This document shows, piece by piece, positions 49,101 through 60,214 of a stretch of DNA of 64,000 nt (position 1 is the first letter of the stretch; the number at the start of each line of letters is the position of its first letter). The notes beneath the pieces were generated by a model, which was given only the letters and a program-made list of their open reading frames with translations, ran no database searches and was not told the origin of the DNA. Source of the stretch: Ricinus communis. Taxonomy: Eukaryota > Streptophyta > Magnoliopsida > Malpighiales > Euphorbiaceae. The stretch covers positions 5,835,582-5,899,581 of the forward strand of contig NC_063262.1 in assembly GCF_019578655.1 (NCBI RefSeq). Direction: 5' to 3'. The position numbers and the translations under genes are program-made.

Positions 49101-50022
49101 GTGTAACCCTAGGGAGTCGGGTCGGGGCGTCATATAACAATCTGCATATGACGCCCAGCCCCCGAATTCCCTTTTCACTCTAGGGTTCCCTTCGGGCCTT
49201 CTTCTTCCTCCTCTTCTCACCCCTTCGCCGCTCCCCCTTTCCCAACCTCGGGTGTTGGCTTGAGCTCGGGGTGAAGGTGCCGAACGAGCGGTGACCCCGC
49301 TTCGCAGCGGTCGCCGTGCTCGCCTCCCCGCTCGCTTCTTCGGTGAGATCGGGGCGACGCGATGCGAAGGCTTGATTTTTCGCGAGTTCAGTAGAGGCCG
49401 AGGGATTCATAAGGTTCCTTCGCGTCTCCTCGCGCTGGACTATTGCGATAACAGTGTCGATACTCGGTAGTTCCGGGGACAGGAGGATTTGAGATCTCAA
49501 GCTCTCGTAGCTTGAGTCCAATCCTCCTAGGTAAGTGAAGATCATTGTCGGCTCGTTTTTGAATTTCTGCCGTGTCTGTTGAAGGAGGTAGGTAAGTCTG
49601 AAGTTCTTCCCACCTTGTCAATATTTTTGTGGCATATTGCGATCCTGATTTTGTGCCTTGTGTGATTCTGGCCAATTCCTGTTTGAGATTAAAAATGTGA
49701 GCAAAATTTTGTTGATGGCCATATAGGCCTTTTACCTTGTCCCATATTGCTTTTGACGATTCCAGCAACATGCAGAGCCTGGAAATTTGGGGCTCCATAG
49801 TCTTGTGGCGACATGACCAGTGGTCCGCCATTCTTCAATTTTTTCTGCTTCTTCTTCTGTCAGGGTTTCTGGTCTAGTAGGTTTGGGTTTGGGTTTAGTC
49901 TCAGTGATGAATCCCAATTTCCTTCTGCCACTAAGCCCTATGTAGACAGCTTTTGACCACTCGAAGTTATTTTGATTACCTCTGAGGATTATATTTGTCA
50001 ATCTGTTATCAGTTTGAGACAT
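48919..50022 (-). pseudogene. Copia gag region, frame-broken
   Basis: Gag starts at the ATG at 50022 (MSQTDNRLTNIILRGNQNNF), continues in another frame from about 49831 (WDKVKGLYGHQQNFAHIF, LKQELARITQGTKSGSQY) and in a third from about 49545 (FTYLGGLDSSYESLRSQIL). This implies frame changes near 49820 and 49550. I see no CCHC zinc knuckle. From about 49560 to 48920 the DNA becomes GC-rich and ends in a Gln/Ala/His-rich repeat; a TAA at 48921-48919 separates it from the protease frame. Confidence 0.82.
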
Positions 50023-50096
50023 GATGAATTTCCAAAAAGGAATTCTGAGAATTTGGTTTTTGTTTGCTTGATTGATACTTCACAGGTTTGAATCTT

Positions 50097-50108
50097 GCTT
50101 TGATACCA
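50097..50108 (-). other. Primer binding site (initiator Met-tRNA)
   Basis: TGGTATCAAAGC on the minus strand lies directly after the 5' LTR. It matches the usual plant PBS for the 3' end of initiator Met-tRNA (TGGTATCAGAGC) with one difference. Confidence 0.88.
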
Positions 50109-50390
50109 TGAAGAAAATATAAATGATGAATTTATTGATATATAATTCTGATTTTTACAATTGATTGAGTTGGTATATATATGTGCATGTCCAACGGTAG
50201 CCTATTCTACTTGGTTCCCTTGGTATTTTTGTCCAACGTCCCTTTTTTTTTTCTGGGAAAGGTTGGAACGGCCTTTCCCTGCCACAAAGATGGTTGCTCC
50301 CTTTCTCAGGGCCTGTGATGACCTGCCCTGCACAGGCTTTTCTGCCTGTGCAGTGTCTGAAGCCATGCTGCTTTACTTCCTCTTTCAACA
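50109..50390 (-). repeat. 5' LTR of the copia element
   Basis: 282 bp with TG..CA ends. Identical to the 3' LTR over 50109-50216, then increasingly different, with length changes, over 50217-50355, then similar again over the last 35 bp. Confidence 0.93.
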
Positions 50391-51397
50391 AATGATATTT
50401 TTGTTTTTACTTTATTAGATTCTATTGCATTAATGAATAATTCAATGCTTGAACTCGACTTAACTTACTAATCAAATCATTTTTACTTGATTTCATTAAA
50501 TTGTTATAAATAACATTAATACGAGCTTCTATTTTTTCTTATTATATGATATAGTATATAATATATTAATACAAATTAAAATTTGCAAATGTTATTATCT
50601 CCTTTTGATATATAATAATATTCATACCATAATAGCAATAATAAGAATGTTTTAAGGTCATTAGTTTTGTTTAAGAATGTGCTGTGGGAGAATGGGAGGC
50701 AATGTTGGAGGAAGCTTCATGTCCACCACATTACCCACAAACTAAGACTAATTAATTAATTGATTGATTATTAATTAATTAATAATTATTAATTATTAAA
50801 ATCCACAATTGTAGTTCCATGGGAATAAAGACAAGCATGAGAAAACAAAATGGCACGATAAACAAAATAAAATAAACTGAGTAAAATTTGTTTTTTTTTT
50901 TTTCCTTTTTTGACAAATTAATTGATAAGAAAAGATTTTAAAAATCTTTCCGTACAGAATGGCCATTCCACTGTGACACTGTCACTGCAATGATAGTAAA
51001 CAAGAAGCATTTATATTTGTATTTCTACACGTGATAATAATTGCCCCTTTATTAGTCCTACAGTTTCTTGTGGATAAGCTTCACTTACATATTCTTCCTT
51101 TTTCTTTTTTCTTTTTTCTGAAAAGAAAAAAAGAATATGTGAGATTTTAAGTCTCATTCTCTCCTAAAATAGTTATTTTATTTAGTGTTTAGATTTGATT
51201 TAACTAATTTATAAAATATACTCATATTTTTTCTACAAATGATAGATATTATTTAAATTTTTTAATAACTTCTTTGAGGAAATGTTTCAGAAAAAAACTT
51301 ATCACTTAATAAAAAAATATTTATAAAGACGTTTACATATTAAAAGTTGAGTTTTGAAAGTATTAAATAGATTTTTGATATATGCCTAATCTATCAA

Positions 51398-52069
51398 TCT
51401 ATATATAATTTTTAATTTTTAAGATATAAAATTATTTTGATATGTGTACTTATTTTTTACATATGAAATTCAAGTTTATGTGTGATTTCTTATAATTTTT
51501 TTAATTAATTTATTGATTCACAAGTCACATTTCTAATTAAATATTGATTCTATTATTAAAAAATAGCACATTAATTATATTTTAATATTATATTAACTAA
51601 TATATAGTTTTCTAATCAAATAATGATACTAATTCTATTATAAGAAATAGGATAATAGTTATATATTAATATTATATTAATTAATATTTTAACTTTATAA
51701 TTAGATAATAATTATAATCTAGAAAATAATATCTTAAATTATATTCTTAATATTATATTTAATAATAAATTAAATCTTTAATTATATAATAATTTCTAAT
51801 CTTAAAAAATAGTAATGTTAATTATATTGATATATTAATTTAGATAATATTAAAATTAATTAATATATAATTTTTATATAATTTTATATTATTGCATTAA
51901 TAAAATCTTAGAATTTTTAAAAAATTAAGAATATTGAAAATAGATAGTATTTTTAAAATTTTATAAATCAAATATTAAAAATTAAAAATTTTATCAAATT
52001 TTATCTGTTAATTTGATTTTATAATCAAAATAATAATAATGATCATGTAACGCATGAGTAAACGACTAA
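51398..52069 (+). mobile_element. Helitron-like non-autonomous element
   Basis: It starts TCTATATATAATTTTT right after an A and ends GACTAA/T, so it sits between host A (51397) and T (52070), the Helitron insertion rule. The end is preceded by CATGTAACGCATG, which can form a small hairpin. The interior includes degenerate tandem units of about 80 bp (51530-51800). Length 672 bp, like the minus-strand copy at 35350-36005. No protein is encoded. Confidence 0.6.
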
Positions 52070-52070
52070 T

Positions 52071-52540
52071 ATATATTAATTTATGAGACTTAATTTTCTT
52101 TGACATGTATGTTTAATTTTTGACATATAAAATTTTTATTTTGACAATTTGTGTATTGATTTTTGATACATAGAATTCAAGCTTATATATAATTTTATAG
52201 TTTTTTTACTAATTTATTAATGAATAAGCTACATTCTGAATAAAGACTGGCTCAAATCCTAAAAACTAGCATATTAATTATATTTTAATATTATATTAAC
52301 TAGTATTGATTTATATTATATTAAAACTAATTAATAAATATTTTCATAGTTTTTATATTATTACTCTAATAAAATATTAAAATTTTAAAAAAAATTTAAA
52401 AAATATGTAAAAATAGTTAATTTGCTATTATATTTAAAAAAATTAAAAATTAAAAATTTTATTAAATTATATCTACCAACTTAATTTTATAACCAAAATA
52501 ACATATAATTAATATTAATAGTGATGTACTCCGTAAAGAA
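52071..52540 (+). mobile_element. Second, truncated Helitron-like copy abutting the first
   Basis: Directly after the CTAAT end the sequence resumes with the 5' part of the same family: GACTTAATTTTCTTTGACATG and TTTTTGACATATAAAATTTT match the start of the 35350-36005 copy read on minus. Similarity fades near 52500 without a clear CTRRT end, so the 3' boundary is uncertain. Confidence 0.45.
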
Positions 52541-53844
52541 AATTAATATTAATATAATTAATATATTAGTCAATATCTATTATTTTGTTTTTAATGCTAA
52601 AAAAGTAGTTATTTTAAGAAATAATGAATTATAATGTTATAGTCCTAAGAAAATTAATTAATTAATTGTGAGGAGTTGAGATATCCTAGTTAAAATATGA
52701 GTAACTAAAAATATAGTGTGAAAAGAAATATGTAAAATAATATTAGAAGTAAAGGACATTTTTGTTTAATCTTTTAATAAAAAGAATGGACATGCAATTG
52801 CAAATTACATAAAGAAATCATAGTCTTTTAGTAATTTGGTGGTAGTAATTAATCGGAACGTTTAACAAAGAGGAAAATAAAATAAAATGAATAAAAAAAT
52901 TGGGCTCCACGAGTACTATTGAAACAGTAGAATAGATTCTGAAAAAGATTTGGGTTTGTGTGTGAGAATTGACTTATCGACAGTTACTGACTGGTAACTG
53001 CCAACTGGTAATAGGCAAAGGCAACCATGTCCCTGCCACTCCACTGCTACCTGCGCCTTTCAATGCGATTACAATTTATTATTATTTTAATTTGTAATAT
53101 TTCAAATAGAAAATAATAAATGTCACTTCAATTAGATTTATTTTATATATTATTAAAAATAAAAACTTTACTCTTGTTTAATAGAAACTTAATTTTAATT
53201 AATTCTCATAAATTTATCTTTTTTATCTGTAAATACAATGGAAAATGCTAAACACTCTTTTTTTATTATTATTTTTAAATACTTTTTCCATAAATAAGAT
53301 GTGTGTTGTACTTTAAAAGTAATATAATTATACTAAATAAGGTAGGTAATAATAGTATTTTTGTAATACTTTTAAAATATTAAAATTATTTTATTTTATT
53401 CTATCATATTAATTTAATATTATTATCTAGTTCTCATCAATACCTCATTGATATTTTTAAATAGAGAATATTATATTTTATTAATAATAGAATATTTATT
53501 CTTATATAAATAATTATATTTATAAAATTAAAATTTAAGTTTTTAAAGATAACTGACTATAAAATTATATCCAAAAACTTTTGAGTTATAAATTAGACTG
53601 TTAATGTTACTTGTGCTTTTTTTTTAATATCCGTACAGTCAGGAAATACTTTCTTTAGAAAAATAAGCATATACTAATAAATAAATAAATAAAATATTTA
53701 ATGAAAAAAAATAAAAAGTGAGAAAATATGAATAAATTAACAAAGGTTCAATGTGTTCGAAATACAAAGATCCTAAGATTGTAATACTATTATAAAAATA
53801 TGCCAATTTCATTTGCCTTATTTAATAAGTTAAAGTTAATTATT

Positions 53845-54816
53845 GGCAAAGTTCATCTTTGGATCCCTGTACTTTTTATACTTTTATTTTTGTAACTTTT
53901 AAATTCATTAGTTACAAGTGAGCATTGCTTCCAAACATCGTTAATGCGAGTAAATATAGAAAATTATGCTAACAAGAAAATGAACTTTTCAACTTTAGTA
54001 TAAGAGAATTTGTGGGCATTTATTTTATCTTATTTTCATTGTTTTTATTATTTTATCTATTTTTTATTTAATGTGAAAAATAATTTTCGTAAAATTGTAA
54101 TGTGAGATGATTCATTAAAAATGGATTTTCTTTCCTCTGTTGAAAAATTCTCTTTATCTCAATACAACTTCAGAGATTTATGAAATTCCAAATCCAATAG
54201 TATTTAATTAATAATGTTAATATATTTTTATTTTGCAAGTTGATTTTTTTAATTAATATCGGTCTCAGTAATTCTTTATATTGATGTACATCATCCAAAA
54301 AGAATATGATGATGATCTTTTGAATGAGTTGTTGTATATTAGTTTAGGAAGTGATATTTGAATTGCATATATCATACAAATATGACATTGCACCTAAAGA
54401 CAAATTAAATTTAGAAAAAAAAACTAATTTTCTATTAAGTTGCTAAATTGCTCTTTAGTTTCTCAACTTCTATTAAGTTCATTTTTCGCCTCATTTGCAT
54501 AATTTTTCAATTTCATTGTTTATTCTTAAATTCTTCTCTTGGAAAGAAGCTCTTAAAGTAATAGACATTTATGTAAGGATTGAAAAAATAAAAAAAAAAT
54601 TCAGGGATATCTCAAAACAAGATAAATATTTAAGGACCTAATAAATTAAAAAGTATTTTACTAGTATGTTTAACGATATTTGTAAGCACACCCTTGATGG
54701 AAAGACTAAAAAATGACAAAAAATAAAAGTATTATGATTTATTAAAATATAATCGATCATTAGAGACTCAATAAAATAAAGTAGAAAAGTACGATGACTA
54801 AAAGGTGGGTTTTGCC
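53845..54816. mobile_element. Non-autonomous Mutator-like element, 972 bp
   Basis: The left end GGCAAAGTTCATCTTTGG pairs with the complement of the right end, which reads GGCAAAACCCACCTTTTAG; both continue with CTGTACTTTT or CGTACTTTT and align for about 80 bp. The flanks are TTAATTATT (53836-53844) and TTAATTATA (54817-54825), eight of nine bases identical, the 9-bp duplication of Mutator elements. The interior has no transposase. Confidence 0.72.
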
Positions 54817-57800
54817 TTAATTATAAAATATGACAACTATCTCGTTTATAAATATAAAGTAAAGAGAATGTAATAAAGTGAAGATCCTTAGCACTCTTCA
54901 AATATAATATAAAAAACATAAGAAAACTTAGAGGGTTTGAATGTTAATGAATTTTCTTTATAATATTTTACTACTTATTCATTTTCTTAAAATAATTATA
55001 AGCATACTCGTGTTTTTTTTTTTTAAATATATGATTGTCGTTTTCAAAAGTATTCATTCTTTACCTTATTCATTAAGTCTCCGATCAAACGGCAACATTG
55101 GCAGAGGAAGCTGGCAGGTGGCTGAATAGACAACGACGGCGAGAGAAATAAAGCTTGAATCTTTGTGTCGCCAATTCACTAGATTTATGTTGTTTTCTGG
55201 TAAAATAAAAGTTGGAAGGGAGTTGGCAATGTTGAAAAGACATTATCGTTGGAATTTGGGAGGCTAAGGTAGCTAGAAGAGGGAGAAACTCCGACATGCG
55301 AAAGAAAGAGAGATAAATACATGGGTCAAAATTGATTTTACGCGTAAAGTGAAAATTAGTTTAGATACTTACAAATACCTAATATATACCATATTCTAGT
55401 AAACATATATTTTTTCCCGCTGAACATTTTATGAGTTGAATTATGTTTTATTTAAAAAAAAATTAGATATCTAGAATATACTATTATTTAGAAAATATAT
55501 ACCATTTATTGTTCAATATTTTTTAAATTTTTATTTTATTTCATATAAAAAAGTTAAGATAACTAATGTAAACTGTTTTTTTGTTAAACATATACCCTTT
55601 GCTATTTTTTTAATTTTGTAAACGTTTCATATTCTTTTTAACTATTTAAAAAATTAATAAATACTAATTAAATTATTCATTTAAATTTTAATATTGAAAG
55701 AAATTGGTAATTTAAATTATTAGTATTTAAATATAAATATAATTAAAAATTAAAATATCTTTTATTTAGTTTATGTTAAAAGTATATTAGTTATATATAT
55801 ATTTTGTTTAATATATTACCGAATATATACTTTTTTTCACTTTATAGCAATTTATCTCATTTTTTCAATATGATATTCTCAACACACCTCTAAATTCTTA
55901 AATCAGTAAAATATCTTTTAACATTATTTATTTATTTTCACTAATATCACAAAATCAAACAAAAGTAGTGATATTTTATAAAAATTAATGTGTTTTAGAT
56001 TATTATTTGTCAAAAAGTACATTAAACATATATATTTTTCTTCTTTAAAGTATTATATGACATATACTTTTCATCTTAAAAAATAAAAATGGGTATTTTT
56101 GTTGATTAAATCCTATTTTAGGGTATTTTTATAAAATATGTCTTAAAATATTCTTATTTTCAGTGATTTTTATGGATATTTTTAATAATTATTCTATGTT
56201 TTGTTGGCATTTACCAAAGAAATCCAGTTTTCTGCGTTGATAGATAGATAGCAAATGTAGTAGGTGATTGGGTTGGGCCAGTAAAGGCTTCTAACTGGGT
56301 TCAGAACCCACTAATTATGGCAGACCCTCTTTCTACTTAGGCCTTCCGATGGAGTCCTTTTTTCTTTTCGAGAATTTTTCAGAGATATTATAAAATTAAT
56401 AAAAAATATCATTTTGTTGTGTAAGTTTTCTTTTAAGAGTGTGATTATTCTTTTATTATTTTTCGATTGTTTTTAATTTTTATTTAGTTATTTTTTCTAG
56501 TTTATCAAAAAACAAGCAAAAAATTAAAAAACAATCAATACTGTATTTAAAAAAAAATTAAAAAAATATATTTTTGATATTTTTACATAATAAAATAAAA
56601 TTTTGATAAAAAAATAAATATTTTTGTAACTTTTCCTTCTTCTTTTTCTGAAAAGAAAAAGCCCTACAAGTGATAGGTAAAATTTATATATATTTACATG
56701 TTTACATGCATAGTTTAACGTCCATATTAGTTATTAATTTCATTTCGTTTAATGAAAAATTCTTAATTCTATTTCATCAAAAATCTCAATTATTTTGATC
56801 GTTACATTTTGCTTTTATTTTTGTCAAAATGCTTAATTTATGTTTTAATGTTTAAAATATAAAATTTTAAATTTAATAACTATAATAAACATTTCTTAAT
56901 AAAATACTTAATCAGTTACATTATATTTATTAAATTATATTAACTTATTAGGTTATTTAGATTTATATAAATATTTAAACCATGTAAGTTAGTAGTGATT
57001 ATATTAATAAGTTAAAGACCAAAAAAAAAAATAGTCATTGAAATTATTATTTACTTAAATTTATAATTTTATTTATTTTATTTAATATATAAATTAATAT
57101 GGAAATACCGAAATAGAACGATAACTAAATATATTATTTCAATAAGAAATTCAAAACACTCACTGAAATGGTATTTATAAGATTTTCCACAAAATTCTTG
57201 TGAATTTTATTTTAATTATTCTCTTTTTTTTTTTTTCTTTTCTTTTTTCCGTCCCGGGCCCCCTTGAAAAAGACCAACCCACAATAAGTTCTTACGAAAA
57301 TTCTCTCAAGCCATTCATGCATATGGCTTAAATAGTTTTGGCATTTTGTAAAGGTACAATCCATATTTAAAAATGTAGCTTTGATATAAGTCCATGTTCT
57401 ATTTATGGGAGTTTTTGAAGATTTGTGTTCAGAGGGTCACATGAGTGATATAAGTTCCATACCATATCAACCTCGTGACTCCTTTACTTCCAAATATGAA
57501 TAATTTGGTTGGTAACTTTTTTTATTCCATTTGAGATTTTAATCGAATTAAAGTATACATCTATTATTAAATTAAATCTGTCCAGTGATGCAAAATGTCA
57601 GCCTAACTAATTAGACATACTTTTGAGTTGCATAATTCTAATAGTTTGGGAATTGAAGTTTGTTTGATATTTCGATAAATTTATATGTTTAATTATTTTA
57701 AAATTATATCTATATTTAGACATATACTTTGAAAACGATTCTAAAAATAGTATTAAAATGTAAATTTGATAAAAACATATAATAAAAGAGCAAAAAGATT

Positions 57801-60069
57801 TAATATATTAAATAAAAACTATAAATCTACTACTTTAATACCTAACAAAAAAATAATCTCTACTATAATAACATTAGACAAAAATTCTATAATAAAAAAT
57901 AAATCCTAATATTTTAACATTCAACATCAATCTTAATAATCTCAAAATAAAAAGCTTAGTCCAATTTTATTGATTTGCCACAAAATTAACCTCAATTTAT
58001 ATATATAAATAATTTAATTTATTTAATAGTAACTAAAAACTCTAAGATATTAGAAGTTTCTTTATTAATATTATTGTGTGGTGTTATTATTTTCTAAAAT
58101 ATGGGATATTTTAGAATGGAATTGAATAGCAACTATTACTCCAAGAGACAGAAAATTGATTTCAAAGAATGCCAGTGAGCTGGCTGCCTGGGTGATTGCA
58201 CATGTCAGTCATGAGTACAAGCACTCAAATTTTGCAATTTTGCATTAATGATTCCCTTCGAAGCAAAATCACTATGTTCCACACTTCCACTCCCTAAAAG
58301 TATGAGCTTTAATCCTTCTTTAATTAATTTTTTTTTTTTTAAATTAAATATTACTGATTTCAAATTGCCATCCCTCCTCTCCACCTTCAGATGAGAAAAT
58401 AAATAAATAAAATATCATCACATTTCTTTTTCTTCTTATAATTTAAGGAGTTACTTTATTTTGCAAGGTGGACCATTGAGATATGTAATGTTATTATATA
58501 TTTTTTCTTTTTTTTTTCTAATATCACTTCAGAAAAAACTATTATCTATTTTTCAAATTAAAAACAAATATAAAAATACTTCTACAAAAATCAATTAACT
58601 CTGAGCAAATGAAATAAACATTTGAATATCCTTTTGAAAGAGTTTTTAAAGGAAATGTTGAACATTTTTTTTTCTGTATAAATATTTAAAATAAGTCTAA
58701 TTAATTTAAAACGCGTCGAACATAATTTTTATAGATAAATATTTAAATAATTATAAAAGATACATTAATATCATGTACTATTCATATTGCACAAAAAAAA
58801 AAAAATCATGGGAAAGCAGTAAAGATTGAGGTAATTATCATTACCATACCTTCAAGCTAAATGAAAAATAAAATCCCAATATTTATTTATTAATTTTGTA
58901 TGGATTACATTAGTAGTCCAATCATCAAGTCTATTGCAACATGATTATTTTTAATTTTTTTAATTAATACAATATAAAGAGAATTAGTTTATACTTTTAA
59001 TAATAAGTCCAAGTGTTTCTCTCCTTAATAATAATAATTAACAGACAACAAGATTTCTCTAAATATACCAAAGGGGTGCACTTTCAATTTTGTCTGCAGA
59101 AGGAAAAAATTAAAAAACTGTGTCAGGATGATATAGTGTTTAGGGGCGGAAAACAATGATCAAACTAAATTAGAAAAAGTCCGATTATTTTTTTTTAATT
59201 TTTAACAATCAATGAATAACTAAATTGAAAAGATAATTAATTTCTTTTAATTTGACATTTATTTTATACAATGTACATAAATAAATATTATGAGTAAACT
59301 AATAAACTTATTTTATTTATTTGTTAGCTTTAATTTTTATATAATTAAAATATTTAAGATATTGTATAATTATATAAAAATAATATATACTATTTTATTA
59401 TATATACAAATAAATTATGTCGACTATATTTAACTAAAATAAAAAACTATTTATTTCCGAGTTATCTTTATTGTAGTATGTTGGTTTTCATTTTTAAAAT
59501 AAGCATAGACGAATAACTTCCTTTGTCGAATAATCTACGATCGGTTAAATTTTTTATAAATAAAAAAAATTAAATGGATGGATAAAAGATTAAGTAATAA
59601 TTAATTAATGTAATTACTTAGCCATTAAATTGACCGGCTAGACATAAGTATAGTTATGGTCGCATTAAAAGATCTGTAGTTTATGCTATTGGGAGCCATT
59701 ACTATGAAGTGGGTCCAGGTTCCAGGCTGAACCTACCAATCAAACACAAGAAGCTTGCCAGCTCATAAGAAGACAAAAAAGCAAAGCAGTTTATTTGGTT
59801 GATTATTAAAAAATTATTTTCAATATTTTTGATTTTGAAAAGAGAGGGAGCGAACAGTGGTCACGTGCATCACCACAGGTCCACAATTCATTCTCTCCTT
59901 ATCGAATTGAATTGAGAGCGAAATGTAACCGAATTACAAGCGCACATAAACTAGTGTCCCTGAAGCCCAAAGAGTGTCCAACGTTAAAACGCCACCGTAT
60001 AGACGCTATTACATCTCCAATTCTCCACCATTAAAATCTCGTTAGAGGGAAAAACAAAAACCAGCAGTG

Positions 60070-60108
60070 ATGCCAACAAAAAGCTTCAATTTTGATGATG
60101 ATCTCTAG
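60070..60108 (+). other. Possible upstream ORF (12 codons) before KAC
   Basis: ATG at 60070 opens a 12-residue frame (MPTKSFNFDDDL) that stops at 60108, about 106 bp before the main start. It matters only if transcription starts upstream of it, which the sequence does not show. Confidence 0.25.
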
Positions 60109-60149
60109 GTAACACTAGGATAGACATTGATGTTTTCTTGTTAATTTTT

Positions 60150-60200
60150 AGAGAGAGAAACTGAGAGATAGAGAGATAGAGAGAAAGAGAGAGAGAAAGC
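60150..60200 (+). repeat. GA-rich 5' leader of the KAC gene
   Basis: Imperfect GAGA/GATA run directly upstream of the start codon, ending 15 nt before it. Such GA tracts are common in plant 5' UTRs. Confidence 0.7.
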
Positions 60201-60214
60201 TAGGGCTTTTTGAA

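Larger units (their letters stand above)
45403..50390 (-). mobile_element. Ty1/copia LTR retrotransposon, structurally complete, coding-defective
   Basis: The element is 4988 bp and is oriented on the minus strand. AATGA flanks it on both sides (45398-45402 and 50391-50395), a 5-bp target duplication. It has two LTRs with TG..CA ends, a primer site matching initiator Met-tRNA next to the 5' LTR and a polypurine tract next to the 3' LTR. The order gag, protease, integrase, RT, RNase H is the copia order. The coding part is broken by several stops and frame changes, so it is not autonomous. It lies about 4.2 kb upstream of the SVP-like gene and in the same orientation. Confidence 0.95.
50396..60214. 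other. 9.8-kb intergenic space between the copia element and the KAC gene
   Basis: No gene is supported. Two Helitron-like units (51398-52540) and one Mutator-like element (53845-54816) are listed separately. The rest is AT-rich: 55300-57200 has many TATATACC and AAACATATACCC words, and 57300-59900 shows nothing definable. The KAC promoter must lie in the last 1-2 kb, where base composition becomes more balanced (59640-60060). Confidence 0.55.

Noticed and set aside
54941..55297. Gene fragment (open frames on both strands)
   Set aside because: The two open frames overlap antisense and neither shows a domain.
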